From NCBI RefSeq assembly GCF_003287495.1, contig NZ_PRLE01000009.1, forward strand, positions 1 through 44,885: a DNA stretch of 44,885 nt. Reading direction: 5' to 3'. This document shows, one piece after another, positions 7,229 through 15,761 of the stretch. Both the position numbers and the translations under genes were made by a program. This DNA is from Faecalibacterium prausnitzii. GTDB taxonomy: Bacteria > Bacillota > Clostridia > Oscillospirales > Ruminococcaceae. The notes beneath the pieces were generated by a model. It had not been told where the DNA came from and ran no database searches. It saw only the letters and a list, made by a program, of their open reading frames with translations. How positions within the stretch are numbered: position 1 is the first letter of the stretch; every line of letters starts with the position of its first letter.

Positions 7229-7394
7229 AGCAAACGCAACCCGTCGCTGTTGCTTAGCCCGCGGGTCTGGAGTTTAGGAACGTCTACCGTGACAGCTTCT
7301 CCTGGCGGGAAAGCCAGCAGGGCACAAAAACCACAACTCCCCCGCTCGGCGCGTTTCCATGCCGGGCGAGGGAGGCCAGCTTTTTCCAGAAAAA

Positions 7395-8165
7395 TTATCC
7401 TTTCATCGGCACAAAACCGATTAAGTCCTTGACGACCTCACCGCCGATGATGAGGCCCGCCACCGACGGCACAAAGGCGTTGGAGCCGGGGACAGAGCGG
7501 CGGATGGTGCACTTGCGCTGGGTGCCCGGAGGGCAGACGCAGTGGTCCTTGCAGCTGATGGAATCGTCCTCAATGGGGGTCATGACGGGCTCCTTGGAGT
7601 AGACGACTTTCAGGTGCTTGATGCGGCGCTTACGGCACTCGGTGCGCATCACCTTGGCCAGCGGGCAGACGGAGGTCTTGTAGATGTCCGTCACCTCAAA
7701 GCGGGTGGGGTCCATCTTGTTGCCGGCACCCATGGCGCAGATGATGGGCACACCGGCCTCTTTTGCCTTGACCACCAGCGCGATCTTCCCCGTAACGGTA
7801 TCAATGGCATCCACGACGTAATCATACTGGGTGAAATCGAACTGATCCTGCGTCTCCGGAGTGAAGAACGTCTTGTAGGTGGTCACTTTGATGTTGGGGT
7901 CGATATCGTGGATGCGTTCTGCGGCCACATCCACCTTATACTGGCCCACCGTCTTGCGGGTGGCCACGATCTGGCGGTTGAGGTTGGTGAGGCAGACCTT
8001 ATCGTCGTCGATCAGGTCCAGCGCTCCCACGCCGCTGCGGGCCAATGCCTCCACGGTATAGCCACCCACACCGCCGATGCCAAACACAGCCACTCGGCAG
8101 TGGTGTAATTTTTCCATTGCCTCTGCACCCAGCAGCAGCTGCGTGCGGGAATATTGATCCTGCAT
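7395..8165 (-). CDS. tcdA: tRNA threonylcarbamoyladenosine dehydratase (TcdA)
   Basis: This 256-residue ThiF/MoeB-type enzyme converts the t6A base at tRNA position 37 into its cyclic form, ct6A, using ATP. The nucleotide-binding motif GIGGVGGYTVEALARSG (about 29-45) and the following DLIDDDKVCLTNLNRQ segment are clear. A cysteine-containing region (CKDHCVCPPGTQRKC) lies near residues 207-221. Length is typical of YgdL/CsdL proteins. It starts 9 bases after the mnmA stop with AGGAG in place, so it is the last gene of a tRNA-modification operon. The tsaB and tsaE genes that help make t6A lie further along in the same window. Confidence 0.92.
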   Translation of the reverse strand: MQDQYSRTQLLLGAEAMEKLHHCRVAVFGIGGVGGYTVEALARSGVGALDLIDDDKVCLTNLNRQIVATRKTVGQYKVDVAAERIHDIDPNIKVTTYKTFFTPETQDQFDFTQYDYVVDAIDTVTGKIALVVKAKEAGVPIICAMGAGNKMDPTRFEVTDIYKTSVCPLAKVMRTECRKRRIKHLKVVYSKEPVMTPIEDDSISCKDHCVCPPGTQRKCTIRRSVPGSNAFVPSVAGLIIGGEVVKDLIGFVPMKG

Positions 8166-8174
8166 AATTTCTCC

Positions 8175-9272
8175 TTATCTCTCTACACTCGTGATCGTCC
8201 CGCCGCCCAGGACGACATCCCCCTGATACAGCACCACGGCCTGGCCGGGGGTAGGGGCACGCTGGGGCTGGTCAAATTCCAGCCGGAAACCGCCCTCCGC
8301 GGGGAAAACGGTGGCAGGCTGTTCCACCTGATGGTACCGGGTGCGGGCGGTTACCCGCAGCGGCTCCGTCAGCCCCGGAACGCTGATCCAGTTGACCTCG
8401 TCCGCATAGACGACGCGGTCAAACAGGGCATCCTCCGGGCCGACTGTGACGGTGTTGGCCTGCATATCCTTGGCGCAGACATAGACCGGTGCCCCCATAG
8501 CAAGGCCCAGCCCCTTGCGCTGACCGATGGTGTACCGGACAGCTCCCTGATGGGTGCCCACCCGGCTGCCGTTTTCATCGAGGAAATCGCCGGGAGGATA
8601 ATGCTTTCCCGTGAAGTCCTCCATGAACTTGGCGTAATCCCGGTCGGGCACAAAGCAGATGTCCTGGCTGTCGTGCTTGCGGGCGTTGATGAAGTGCCGC
8701 TTCTCCGCAATCTCCCGCACCTCGGTCTTGTGCAGGCCGCCCAGCGGCAGGCGGACCCGGGCCAGCTGCTCCTGGGTGAGGTTGTACAGCACATAGCTCT
8801 GGTCTTTGCCCTCGTCCAGTCCCTTTTTCAGGAGCCAGCGGCCCGTGGCCTCGTCCTGCTCCACCCGGGCATAATGGCCCGTGACCACATAGTCGATGCC
8901 GTGGGCGTCGGCCCAGCGGAGCAGATGGTCAAATTTCATATACTTGTTGCAGTCGATGCAGGGGTTGGGCGTGCCGCCCGCCTCATACACCCGGATGAAT
9001 TTCTCGATGATCTTCTCCCGGAAATCGGCGGTAAAATCCACCACCTCATAGGGGATGTCCATGGCAAACGCCACCTCAGCGGCATCCTCGATATCCCGTT
9101 CCGAGCAGCAGGTGTGGAAACCGGACTGTCCCAGCGTCTCGTTGCGGGTAAGCCGCATGGTAACGCCCGTGCACTCACAGCCCGCCTGCTGCATCAGCCA
9201 TGCCGCCACCGAGCTGTCCACGCCTCCGCTCATGGCAATGAGCGCCTTGGGCTGGTTCTGTGTCTCTGTCAT
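8175..9272 (-). CDS. mnmA: tRNA-specific 2-thiouridylase MnmA
   Basis: The 365-residue enzyme installs sulfur at position 2 of the wobble uridine in tRNAs for Lys, Glu and Gln. The PP-loop SGGVDSS (residues 15-21) activates the base with ATP. The motifs NPCIDCNKYMKF and HDSQDICFV supply the catalytic cysteine pair that carries and transfers sulfur. Length is normal for the family. AGGAG precedes the ATG. It has its own promoter in the gap behind cca, and tcdA follows after 9 bases. Confidence 0.95.
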   Translation of the reverse strand: MTETQNQPKALIAMSGGVDSSVAAWLMQQAGCECTGVTMRLTRNETLGQSGFHTCCSERDIEDAAEVAFAMDIPYEVVDFTADFREKIIEKFIRVYEAGGTPNPCIDCNKYMKFDHLLRWADAHGIDYVVTGHYARVEQDEATGRWLLKKGLDEGKDQSYVLYNLTQEQLARVRLPLGGLHKTEVREIAEKRHFINARKHDSQDICFVPDRDYAKFMEDFTGKHYPPGDFLDENGSRVGTHQGAVRYTIGQRKGLGLAMGAPVYVCAKDMQANTVTVGPEDALFDRVVYADEVNWISVPGLTEPLRVTARTRYHQVEQPATVFPAEGGFRLEFDQPQRAPTPGQAVVLYQGDVVLGGGTITSVER

Positions 9273-9316
9273 GCAAATACTCCTGTCATGTCCAACATAC
9301 CAAGTCAGTAGTTATA

Positions 9317-9345
9317 ATACTACCGCACAATTTTTCGCTTGTCAA
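9317..9345 (-). promoter_or_regulatory. promoter of mnmA-tcdA
   Basis: On the minus strand TTGACA (9340-9345), a 17-base spacer and TAGTAT (9317-9322) face mnmA. The -10 lies within a small dyad with GTAGT/ACTAC arms (9308-9323). Confidence 0.65.
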
Positions 9346-9356
9346 GTCGTGCAAAA

Positions 9357-10601
9357 TCACGGATCCAATTCTATTTTCACCGCTGCCAGCAGGGCTTTCC
9401 GTTCGTTGGGGAGCTGCCCCGTGATGACGGCTTCCAGCAAAGCCTCCAGCTGTCCGCGCAGGCCCGGGCCGGGCTTTGCGCCCAGCGCCATCAGGTCCCG
9501 GCCATTGACGGCCAATTGCCCCACCCGGCAGCAGGCGTTTTCCGCTTGCAGCCGGCCTGCTGCCGTTTGCAGGGCCGCAAAGGCGGCCGCCTGTTCCGGC
9601 CTGTGGGCCGCGCAGAGAGCCAACAGACGGCGGAGGGGATCCGGCTCCAGCCGGCCCAGCAGGCGTCTGGCCTGGATCGCCCGGGCAGCCGTTTTTTCTT
9701 CCGGAACCAGCCCGGCCTCCCGGACAAGGGTGGTCACTTCCTCGATGAGGGCATTGGAACAGCGCAGCTGTTTGAGCGCTTTCCGTGTCCCCTGCTCCCC
9801 CAGCGGGAGCAAAAGTGCCGCCAGCCGGGCGGACACCTCCGGCAGGCCTTCGGGCAGGGTGTCGATGATGGCCCGGGCCGCTTCAAACCGCGGGGCGTTT
9901 TCCGGCGTGAACAGCTCCGGCAGCACCACCGCAAAAACGGCGGGCTCCATCCACGTTCCGGGCTTGGGCGCTGCCAGCAGGCGGGTCAGTTCCTCCGTGA
10001 TACGCTCAGTGGAGACGCAGTCCAGATGGGCACAGAGCTCCCGCGCCGCCTGCCCGGTAGCCGGGTCGATTTCAAAGCCAAACCGCGCCGCGAACCGGTA
10101 GAGACGCAGGATGCGGAGGGCATCCTCGGTAAAGCGCTGGTGGGGCACGCCCACAGCCCGGACAAGGCCCCGGGCCAGGTCTTTCTGCCCGCCAAAGGGG
10201 TCGATAAGCCCCTCCTCGGCGCTGTAGGCCATGGCGTTGATGGTAAAATCCCGCCGGGCCAGGTCTTCTTTCACGTCCGGCACAAAAGCCACGGAATCCG
10301 GGTGGCGGCCATCCGAGTAGCTGCCCTCGGTGCGGAATGTCGTCGTCTCGTAGAGTTTTCCACCATATTTGACCGTCACGGTGCCGTGCTGTAACCCCGT
10401 TGGGATGCACTGCTCTTTCCCGAAGCGATCCAGCACCTGCCGGGGCAGGGCGCTGGTGCAGAGGTCCCAATCGTGGGGCGTAAGACCCAGAAGGCTGTCC
10501 CGGACGCAGCCGCCCACGGCGTAAGCCGCATAGCCTGCCCCGTGCAGGGCATCCAGCAGAGCTGCCGCGCCGGGGTCCAGTTTGATGTTATGGTCAGCCA
10601 T
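9357..10601 (-). CDS. cca: CCA-adding tRNA nucleotidyltransferase
   Basis: The 414-residue class II enzyme adds or repairs the CCA end of tRNAs from CTP and ATP without a template. The nucleotidyltransferase head contains GGCVRDSLLG (about 30-39) and the metal-binding DWDLCTSA. RRDFTINAMAYS and the later ALRILRLYRFAARFGF are the neck motifs of the family. GAGGAGG lies upstream of the ATG. The gene overlaps the end of rnz by 8 bases, so tRNA 3'-end trimming and CCA addition are coupled in one transcript. Confidence 0.93.
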   Translation of the reverse strand: MADHNIKLDPGAAALLDALHGAGYAAYAVGGCVRDSLLGLTPHDWDLCTSALPRQVLDRFGKEQCIPTGLQHGTVTVKYGGKLYETTTFRTEGSYSDGRHPDSVAFVPDVKEDLARRDFTINAMAYSAEEGLIDPFGGQKDLARGLVRAVGVPHQRFTEDALRILRLYRFAARFGFEIDPATGQAARELCAHLDCVSTERITEELTRLLAAPKPGTWMEPAVFAVVLPELFTPENAPRFEAARAIIDTLPEGLPEVSARLAALLLPLGEQGTRKALKQLRCSNALIEEVTTLVREAGLVPEEKTAARAIQARRLLGRLEPDPLRRLLALCAAHRPEQAAAFAALQTAAGRLQAENACCRVGQLAVNGRDLMALGAKPGPGLRGQLEALLEAVITGQLPNERKALLAAVKIELDP

Positions 10602-11526
10602 GGAGTTCCTCCTCGAACTGCAGGGTCAGCTGCTTGCCGTCAAAGCCGCACTCCGCCTGCGGGAACGCCCCCTGCGCAAAGTGCAGGCACTCCTCCGGCT
10701 CCGTGATCATGGGCGAATAATGCACCAGCCAGAGCCGCTTTGCCCCAGCCCGGGCGGCAAGGGCCGCGCTCTGCCCAAATGTGCTGTGACCGTACTGTTT
10801 TGCCTGGGCTTCCTGCTCCGGCTCCGCATAGGTGGCATCGCAGAGGAGCAGGTCGGCGTCCTGAGCCGCTGCCTCCAGCGCCGGGCAGGGAGCCGTATCC
10901 CCGGAGAAGACGAATTTCAGCCCCCGGCGCGGCGGGCCCAGCACCTCTGCCGGGGTCACTTCCCACTCCCTCACCTGTACCGTCTCTCCGTGCTGTAATT
11001 TTTTCCAGTCTGCCACAGGCACGCCCAGCACCCGGGCCTTTTCGGGCAGGAATCGTCCGGCCCGGGGCAGCGTGAGCGCATACCCCCGGCTGGGCACCCG
11101 GTGCCGGGTGGGGATGGGCAGCAGCTGTGCCCCCGCAGGCCAGCCAAAGGCCGCAAGGTCTACGGGGTCTTTTTCCAGCTGCCGGGCCCGGATGGGATAC
11201 GGCAGCGGCCCGGTCAGGGTGCGCAGGGCAGGCCAGATGGCATCCAGCCCGGCAGGCCCGTAGAGCGCCAGCGGGCGGGTACGGCCCTGACAGCCCAGCG
11301 TCTGCAGCAGCCCCGGCAGACCAAAGATATGGTCGCCATGGTAATGCGTCAGGCAGATCGCGTCCAGCTTCATCAAATTGACCCCGGCCCGGCGGGCGGC
11401 GGCCTGGGTGCCCTCGCCGCAGTCAAACAGCAGGCTGTGGCCCACGCATTCGGCTGCCGCCGCTGTCAGTGCCCGGTCCGGCAGGGGCATGGTGGCCGCC
11501 GTGCCCAGCAGTGTAATGGTCAGCAT
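10594..11526 (-). CDS. rnz: ribonuclease Z
   Basis: This metallo-beta-lactamase-fold endonuclease removes the 3' trailer of tRNA precursors. The zinc motif HYHGDHIFGLPGLL is intact, and FSGDTAPCP, HSTFG and HYSP supply later metal ligands. The ATG at 11526 (310 residues, the usual family length) has GGGGAGAG about 8 bases upstream and is preferred over the GTG five codons earlier. The start of cca lies within its 3' end. Confidence 0.93.
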   Translation of the reverse strand: MLTITLLGTAATMPLPDRALTAAAAECVGHSLLFDCGEGTQAAARRAGVNLMKLDAICLTHYHGDHIFGLPGLLQTLGCQGRTRPLALYGPAGLDAIWPALRTLTGPLPYPIRARQLEKDPVDLAAFGWPAGAQLLPIPTRHRVPSRGYALTLPRAGRFLPEKARVLGVPVADWKKLQHGETVQVREWEVTPAEVLGPPRRGLKFVFSGDTAPCPALEAAAQDADLLLCDATYAEPEQEAQAKQYGHSTFGQSAALAARAGAKRLWLVHYSPMITEPEECLHFAQGAFPQAECGFDGKQLTLQFEEELHG

Positions 11527-11560
11527 ACAAACTCTCCCCACAGAAAAATCATTCAGCTAT

Positions 11561-11589
11561 AGTGTACCACACTTGCGTCCCGCGCACAA
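11561..11589 (-). promoter_or_regulatory. promoter of rnz-cca
   Basis: TTGTGC (11584-11589), a 17-base spacer and TACACT (11561-11566) read toward rnz and place the start of transcription about 30 bases before its ATG. Confidence 0.55.
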
Positions 11590-11644
11590 TCGCCGCCCGT
11601 GGTGCATACCATGGGGCAGCAACACAAAACAAGGAGGGAGCGCC

Positions 11645-11836
11645 ATGCAGCGCAAACGTCCGCCCCCGGCCCAGCGGCAGATCTGGACCATTCTGCTCAT
11701 TCTTGCTCTTCTGGTACTGTTCGTGCTGGCGGCAGGAACCAGCTGCACCGCTAACCCGCACCTGTACGGCGGGCGGGGGCTGGTGGTGTTCCTGCCCGCT
11801 TCCACAACGCCCAGCAGCATCCTGGCGCCGTTTTAG
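11645..11836 (+). CDS. small single-pass membrane protein
   Basis: AAGGAGGG lies at ideal distance before an ATG that opens 63 codons. The product has a basic N-terminus, one hydrophobic helix (residues about 13-30) and a short Pro/Ser-rich tail. A cysteine follows the helix (GTSC), but it does not match a good lipobox. I do not recognise a family. It lies between the divergent rnz promoter and the T-box leader, with a hairpin just after its stop. The strong ribosome binding site is the main reason for calling it. Confidence 0.55.
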   Translation: MQRKRPPPAQRQIWTILLILALLVLFVLAAGTSCTANPHLYGGRGLVVFLPASTTPSSILAPF

Positions 11837-11840
11837 AGCA

Positions 11841-11890
11841 ATTCAGGACTGTGAAGTATCACTTTTGTGTCCTGAATCAAAACTTTTTTA
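11841..11890 (+). terminator. terminator after small membrane protein
   Basis: ATTCAGGAC (11841-11849) pairs exactly with GTCCTGAAT (11869-11877), and a T run follows a few bases later (11884-11889). It separates the small gene from the T-box promoter. Confidence 0.5.
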
Positions 11891-11899
11891 AAAAACGTG

Positions 11900-11929
11900 T
11901 TGACAACCAACCCACCGCGGGAGTAGAAT
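11900..11929 (+). promoter_or_regulatory. promoter of the T-box leader and trpB2
   Basis: TTGACA (11900-11905) and TAGAAT (11924-11929) are 18 bases apart. This puts the transcript start near 11936, about 410 bases before trpB2. Confidence 0.8.
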
Positions 11930-11935
11930 ACTGCC

Positions 11936-12269
11936 AAACCAGTGAGAGGGCATAAGTACCCCCACGATCCCCTGCTTTCCCAGAGAGTGCCGCGTTTGGT
12001 GGGAGCGGCGCAGAGCAGCTGTGGGCGGGAATGGGCCTTTGAGGGCAAACCAAACCGTATGGCGTAAATTTTATGGCATACGCAGTAGGGGCGACGGAGA
12101 GCGTCTCCGTGAACAAAGCCGGTATGTGTTGGCATATCACGAGAGGGCGGGGCGCAAATCCCGCCAAAATTGGGTGGCACCGCAGGAGTGCTGGCTCGTT
12201 CAAAAATTTGAATGTTGGCCGCTCTTGTCCCAATACACGAAATTGTGTTTGGGATAAGGGCGGCTTTTT
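11936..12269 (+). promoter_or_regulatory. T-box leader (probably tryptophan-specific)
   Basis: The leader contains the conserved T-box sequence TGGGTGGCACCGC (12171-12183), which pairs with the free end of uncharged tRNA in the antiterminator. A long structured stem I region comes before it and a strong terminator after it (12218-12269). A TGG triplet at 12032-12034 is a candidate Trp specifier, which agrees with the gene downstream, but I have not folded the leader. Uncharged tRNA-Trp should therefore switch on trpB2. Confidence 0.88.
12218..12269 (+). terminator. T-box regulatory terminator
   Basis: GCCGC-T-CTT-G-TCCCA-A-TACAC pairs with the complementary arm ending GGGCGGC, and TTTTT follows at 12265-12269. 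The competing antiterminator uses the T-box sequence at 12171. Confidence 0.85.
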
Positions 12270-12347
12270 ATTTGCCATAAGTCCCTTGTCCCACAGAGTG
12301 AAGAGGCGCGCTGGTTTGCGACAGCGGCCCCGGAAAGGACAAGCCTT

Positions 12348-13736
12348 ATGAAGACCGAAACGAACATCCCGTACAAGTATTACCTGGAAGAATCCGAGCT
12401 GCCCACCGCATGGTACAATGTGCGGGCGGACATGAAAAACAAGCCCGCTCCCCTGCTCAACCCCGGCACCCTGCAGCCCATGACCGCCAAAGAGCTGGAC
12501 GGCGTTTTCTGCGATGAGCTGGTGCAGCAGGAGCTGGACGACACTACCGCCTATATCCCCATTCCGGACGAGATCCGCGAATACTACCGGATGTATCGCC
12601 CGAGCCCCCTGTGCCGTGCCTACCGGCTGGAAGAAGCCCTGGGCACCCCGGCCAAGATCTACTATAAGTTTGAGGGCAACAACACCAGCGGCAGCCACAA
12701 GCTGAACAGCGCCATTGCGCAGGCCTACTACGCCAAGAAGCAGGGCCTGAAAGGCGTGACCACTGAGACGGGTGCCGGCCAGTGGGGCACGGCGCTCTCC
12801 ATGGCCTGCAGCTACTTCGGGCTGGATTGCAAGGTCTACATGGTCAAGGTGAGCTACGAGCAGAAGCCGTTCCGCCGCGAGGTAATGCGCACCTACGGTG
12901 CTTCCGTCACCCCCAGCCCCAGCATGACCACCAATGTAGGCCGCAAGATCCTGGCCGAGCACCCGGACACCACGGGCAGCCTGGGCTGCGCCATCAGCGA
13001 GGCGGTGGAAGTTGCCACCTCCACCCCGGGCTACCGCTATGTGCTGGGCAGCGTGCTCAACCAGGTACTTCTCCACCAGAGCGTCATCGGTCTGGAGACC
13101 AAGACCGCGCTGGACAAACTGGGCGTCAAGCCTGACATCATCATCGGCTGCGCGGGCGGCGGCAGCAACCTGGGCGGCCTCATCAGCCCGTTCATGGGCG
13201 AAAAGCTCCGGGGCGAGGCAGACTACCGCTTTATTGCAGTAGAGCCCGCCAGCTGCCCCAGCCTGACCCGCGGCAAGTTCGTGTACGACTTCTGCGACAC
13301 CGGCATGGTCTGCCCGCTGGCCAAGATGTACACTCTGGGCTCCGGCTTCATCCCCAGCCCCAACCACGCAGGCGGCCTGCGCTACCACGGCATGAGCAGC
13401 ATCCTGAGCCAGCTCTATCACGACGGCCTGATGGAGGCCCGCAGCGTGGAGCAGACCAGCGTGTTTGAGGCCGCTGAGCAGTTCGCCCGCATTGAGGGGA
13501 TCCTCCCCGCCCCGGAGAGCAGCCACGCCATCCAGGTGGCCATCGACGAAGCGCTCAAGTGCAAGGAGACCGGCGAGGAAAAGACCATCGTCTTCGGCCT
13601 GACGGGCACCGGCTACTTTGACATGGTGGCCTATGAGAAATTCCATGACGGCAAGATGACCGATTTCATTCCCACCGACGCCGACCTGCAGAAAGGCTTT
13701 GACGGCATCCCGCAGTTCCCCGGCAACGAGATCTGA
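12348..13736 (+). CDS. trpB: tryptophan synthase beta subunit, TrpB2 type
   Basis: The 462-residue PLP enzyme joins indole and L-serine to make tryptophan. GNNTSGSHKLNSAIAQAYY holds the Schiff-base lysine, and GCAGGGSNLGG binds the cofactor phosphate. The N-terminal extension and the length, about 60 residues more than classical TrpB, match the TrpB2 branch, which does not pair tightly with TrpA. No trpA or other trp gene lies next to it. Together with the T-box this suggests salvage of free indole, which is common in the gut, or help to a distant trp operon. GGAAAGGA lies before the ATG. Confidence 0.9.
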   Translation: MKTETNIPYKYYLEESELPTAWYNVRADMKNKPAPLLNPGTLQPMTAKELDGVFCDELVQQELDDTTAYIPIPDEIREYYRMYRPSPLCRAYRLEEALGTPAKIYYKFEGNNTSGSHKLNSAIAQAYYAKKQGLKGVTTETGAGQWGTALSMACSYFGLDCKVYMVKVSYEQKPFRREVMRTYGASVTPSPSMTTNVGRKILAEHPDTTGSLGCAISEAVEVATSTPGYRYVLGSVLNQVLLHQSVIGLETKTALDKLGVKPDIIIGCAGGGSNLGGLISPFMGEKLRGEADYRFIAVEPASCPSLTRGKFVYDFCDTGMVCPLAKMYTLGSGFIPSPNHAGGLRYHGMSSILSQLYHDGLMEARSVEQTSVFEAAEQFARIEGILPAPESSHAIQVAIDEALKCKETGEEKTIVFGLTGTGYFDMVAYEKFHDGKMTDFIPTDADLQKGFDGIPQFPGNEI

Positions 13737-13761
13737 TTCCATCTATAAATTTGTAACGCAC

Positions 13762-13792
13762 AAAAGAGCGGCTGCTTCGCAGCCGCTCTTTT
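13762..13792. terminator. bidirectional terminator between trpB2 and metY
   Basis: AAAAGAGCGGCTGC and its exact complement flank a TTC loop. A and T runs at the two ends let it serve both convergent genes. Confidence 0.9.
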
Positions 13793-13900
13793 GCTTTTGA
13801 CTTTGTTGCACGAAACGACACAAAAGGAAGAATATCGGAGAAAAATGGAACGTTTCTCGCAAAACGGGGGACATTCTGCCAGAGAGCTGCCGCCGGGGAA

Positions 13901-15190
13901 TCACTCGCCGCGGACAGCCGCAAAACCTGCCTCGAGGTCGGCGATGATATCGTCGATGTGCTCGGTGCCGATGGACAGGCGGATGGTGTTCTGGTAGATC
14001 TGCTGCTCGGCCAGCTCCTCATCGTTCAGCTGGCTGTGGGTGGTGGAAGCCGGATGGATGACCAGGCTCTTGACGTCGGCAACGTTGGCCAGCAGGGAGA
14101 AGACTTTCAGGTTGTCGATGAACTTGAATGCTTCCTCGCGGCCGCCCTTGATATTAAAGGTGAAAATGGAAGCGCCGCCGTTGGGGAAGTACTTCTCATA
14201 CAGGGCGTGATCCGGGTGATCGGGCAGAGAGGGGTGGTTGACTTTCTCGACCTGCGGATGATTTGCCAGGAACTCCACGACTTTCTTGGTGTTCTCCACA
14301 TGGCGCTCAATGCGCAGGCTCAGAGTCTCGGTGCCCTGCAGCAGCAGGAACGCGTTGAACGGAGAGATGGTAGCGCCGGTATCACGCAGAAGGATGGCGC
14401 GGATATAAGTCACAAATGCAGCGGGGCCGGCCGCCTCAGCAAAGGAAACACCGTGGTAGCTGGGGTTGGGTGCCGCAATGTTCGCATACTTGCCGCTGGC
14501 TTTCCAGTCGAACTTGCCACTGTCCACGATGATACCGCCCAGGGTGGTGCCGTGGCCGCCGATGAACTTGGTAGCGGAATGGACCACGATGTCCGCGCCG
14601 TGCTCAATGGGACGGATCAGGTACGGGGTGCCAAACGTGTTATCAATGACCAGCGGCAGGCCGTGCTTGTGAGCAATGGCTGCGATGGCGTCGATATCGG
14701 GGATATCACTGTTGGGGTTGCCCAGAGTCTCCAGATAGACCGCCTTGGTGTTGGGCTGGATGGCGTTCTCCACCTCGGCCAGGTCATGGGCGTTGACAAA
14801 GGTGGTGGTGACGCCAAACTGGGTCAGGGTGTGCTCCAGCAGGTTGTAGCTGCCGCCGTAGATGGTCTTCTGGGCCACGATGTGATCCCCGGCCTGTGCC
14901 AGAGCCTCGATGGTGTAGGTGATGGCAGCGGCACCGGAAGCGGTCGCCAGAGCCGCCACGCCGCCTTCCAGGGCTGCGATGCGCTTCTCAAAAACGTCCT
15001 GGGTGGAGTTGGTCAGGCGGCCATAGATGTTGCCGGCGTCTGCCAGGCCGAAGCGGTCGGCAGCATGCTGGCTGTTGCGGAAGACATAGGAAGTGGTCTG
15101 GTAAATGGGCACCGCGCGGGAATCGGTAGCGGGATCGGCCTGCTCCTGGCCAACATGCAGCTGAAGGGTCTCAAATTTATAGTTAGACAT
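13901..15190 (-). CDS. metY: O-acetylhomoserine aminocarboxypropyltransferase (MetY)
   Basis: The 429-residue PLP enzyme of the Cys/Met metabolism family makes homocysteine from O-acetylhomoserine and sulfide (or related thiols). SATKFIGGHGTTLGG holds the cofactor lysine, and ATASGAAAITYTIEALAQAG and the NTFGTPYLIRPIEHGAD segment are typical of MetY rather than MetB/MetC. Length is as expected. Its leader has a strong promoter, a small open reading frame and a terminator, so its expression is likely set by attenuation in response to sulfur amino acids. GGAGAAAAATACG precedes the ATG. Confidence 0.9.
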   Translation of the reverse strand: MSNYKFETLQLHVGQEQADPATDSRAVPIYQTTSYVFRNSQHAADRFGLADAGNIYGRLTNSTQDVFEKRIAALEGGVAALATASGAAAITYTIEALAQAGDHIVAQKTIYGGSYNLLEHTLTQFGVTTTFVNAHDLAEVENAIQPNTKAVYLETLGNPNSDIPDIDAIAAIAHKHGLPLVIDNTFGTPYLIRPIEHGADIVVHSATKFIGGHGTTLGGIIVDSGKFDWKASGKYANIAAPNPSYHGVSFAEAAGPAAFVTYIRAILLRDTGATISPFNAFLLLQGTETLSLRIERHVENTKKVVEFLANHPQVEKVNHPSLPDHPDHALYEKYFPNGGASIFTFNIKGGREEAFKFIDNLKVFSLLANVADVKSLVIHPASTTHSQLNDEELAEQQIYQNTIRLSIGTEHIDDIIADLEAGFAAVRGE

Positions 15191-15236
15191 CGTATTTTTC
15201 TCCTCTATTTATACTTTTAGTATTACTTTTACTTAC

Positions 15237-15275
15237 AAAAAAGCCCGGGAACTGATGTTTGCTCAGTACCCGGGC
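15237..15275 (-). terminator. attenuator terminator before metY
   Basis: On the minus strand GCCCGGG-T-ACTGA pairs with TCAGT-T-CCCGGGC and six T residues follow. It lies 47 bases before the metY start and within the same transcript, so it must be controlled if metY is to be expressed. Confidence 0.85.
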
Positions 15276-15327
15276 CTGAAATCCAGTTGTCGTTCCCTTT
15301 GGGCAGGGCTGCCGTTTCCGTTGGCCG

Positions 15328-15450
15328 TCACATTCGGGCGGCGGAGGGCAGTGCACAGCTTTGGGTCAGACAGATTCGTTCAGCCCGGGCGCTGTACATT
15401 CGCCCACAACGGAAGTTTGCATGGAGCAGTTCGTTCCAGATCAGCGTCAT
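15328..15450 (-). CDS. putative leader peptide of metY
   Basis: AAAGGAGGG stands directly before an ATG that opens 40 codons, ending 52 bases before the terminator hairpin. The peptide contains three Cys (residues 15, 27 and 32) and Met at 1, 18 and 40; its second half reads RICLTQSCALPSAARM. Codons 20-24 contain GCCCGGGC, which can also pair with the left arm of the terminator. Ribosome position on these codons could therefore decide whether the terminator forms. This is an inference from layout. No SAM or other known riboswitch consensus is visible. Confidence 0.6.
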   Translation of the reverse strand: MTLIWNELLHANFRCGRMYSARAERICLTQSCALPSAARM

Positions 15451-15522
15451 TTTGCTTGCCCTCCTTTCCGTCGTTTCACCATTTTTCTTATTCCCACTTG
15501 GCTAGTGGTCTGGTGTGTCTGT

Positions 15523-15551
15523 AGTATATTCCCATTTACCCACATTGTCAA
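15523..15551 (-). promoter_or_regulatory. promoter of metY leader
   Basis: TTGACA (15546-15551), a 17-base spacer and TATACT (15523-15528) form a near-perfect promoter about 330 bases before metY. Confidence 0.85.
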
Positions 15552-15761
15552 TAGGTTAAGTTCAATTTTTTCAAAAAATTGGGGGTCAGTTTTCCGGGGG
15601 GCGTTATGGGCAGGGAAAAAATTCAAGGCAGGATCAAGCTGGAAGCGCCGTACCAATTAAGACGCGGCGCTTATCCTAAGCTTGTTCACGGAAATGTCAT
15701 CCGGCTGCGGTATACTGATCCCGTAACACGCCTAAACCTCAGACCCGAAAGGATTTGTGCT

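Noticed and set aside
11877-13742. 621-codon open frame on the minus strand
   Set aside because: It is the mirror of trpB2 and runs across the T-box leader and its terminator. The sense strand has clear homology and control signals.
15191-15560. SAM riboswitch before metY
   Set aside because: The conserved SAM-I core sequences are absent; the leader shows a peptide frame and terminator instead.
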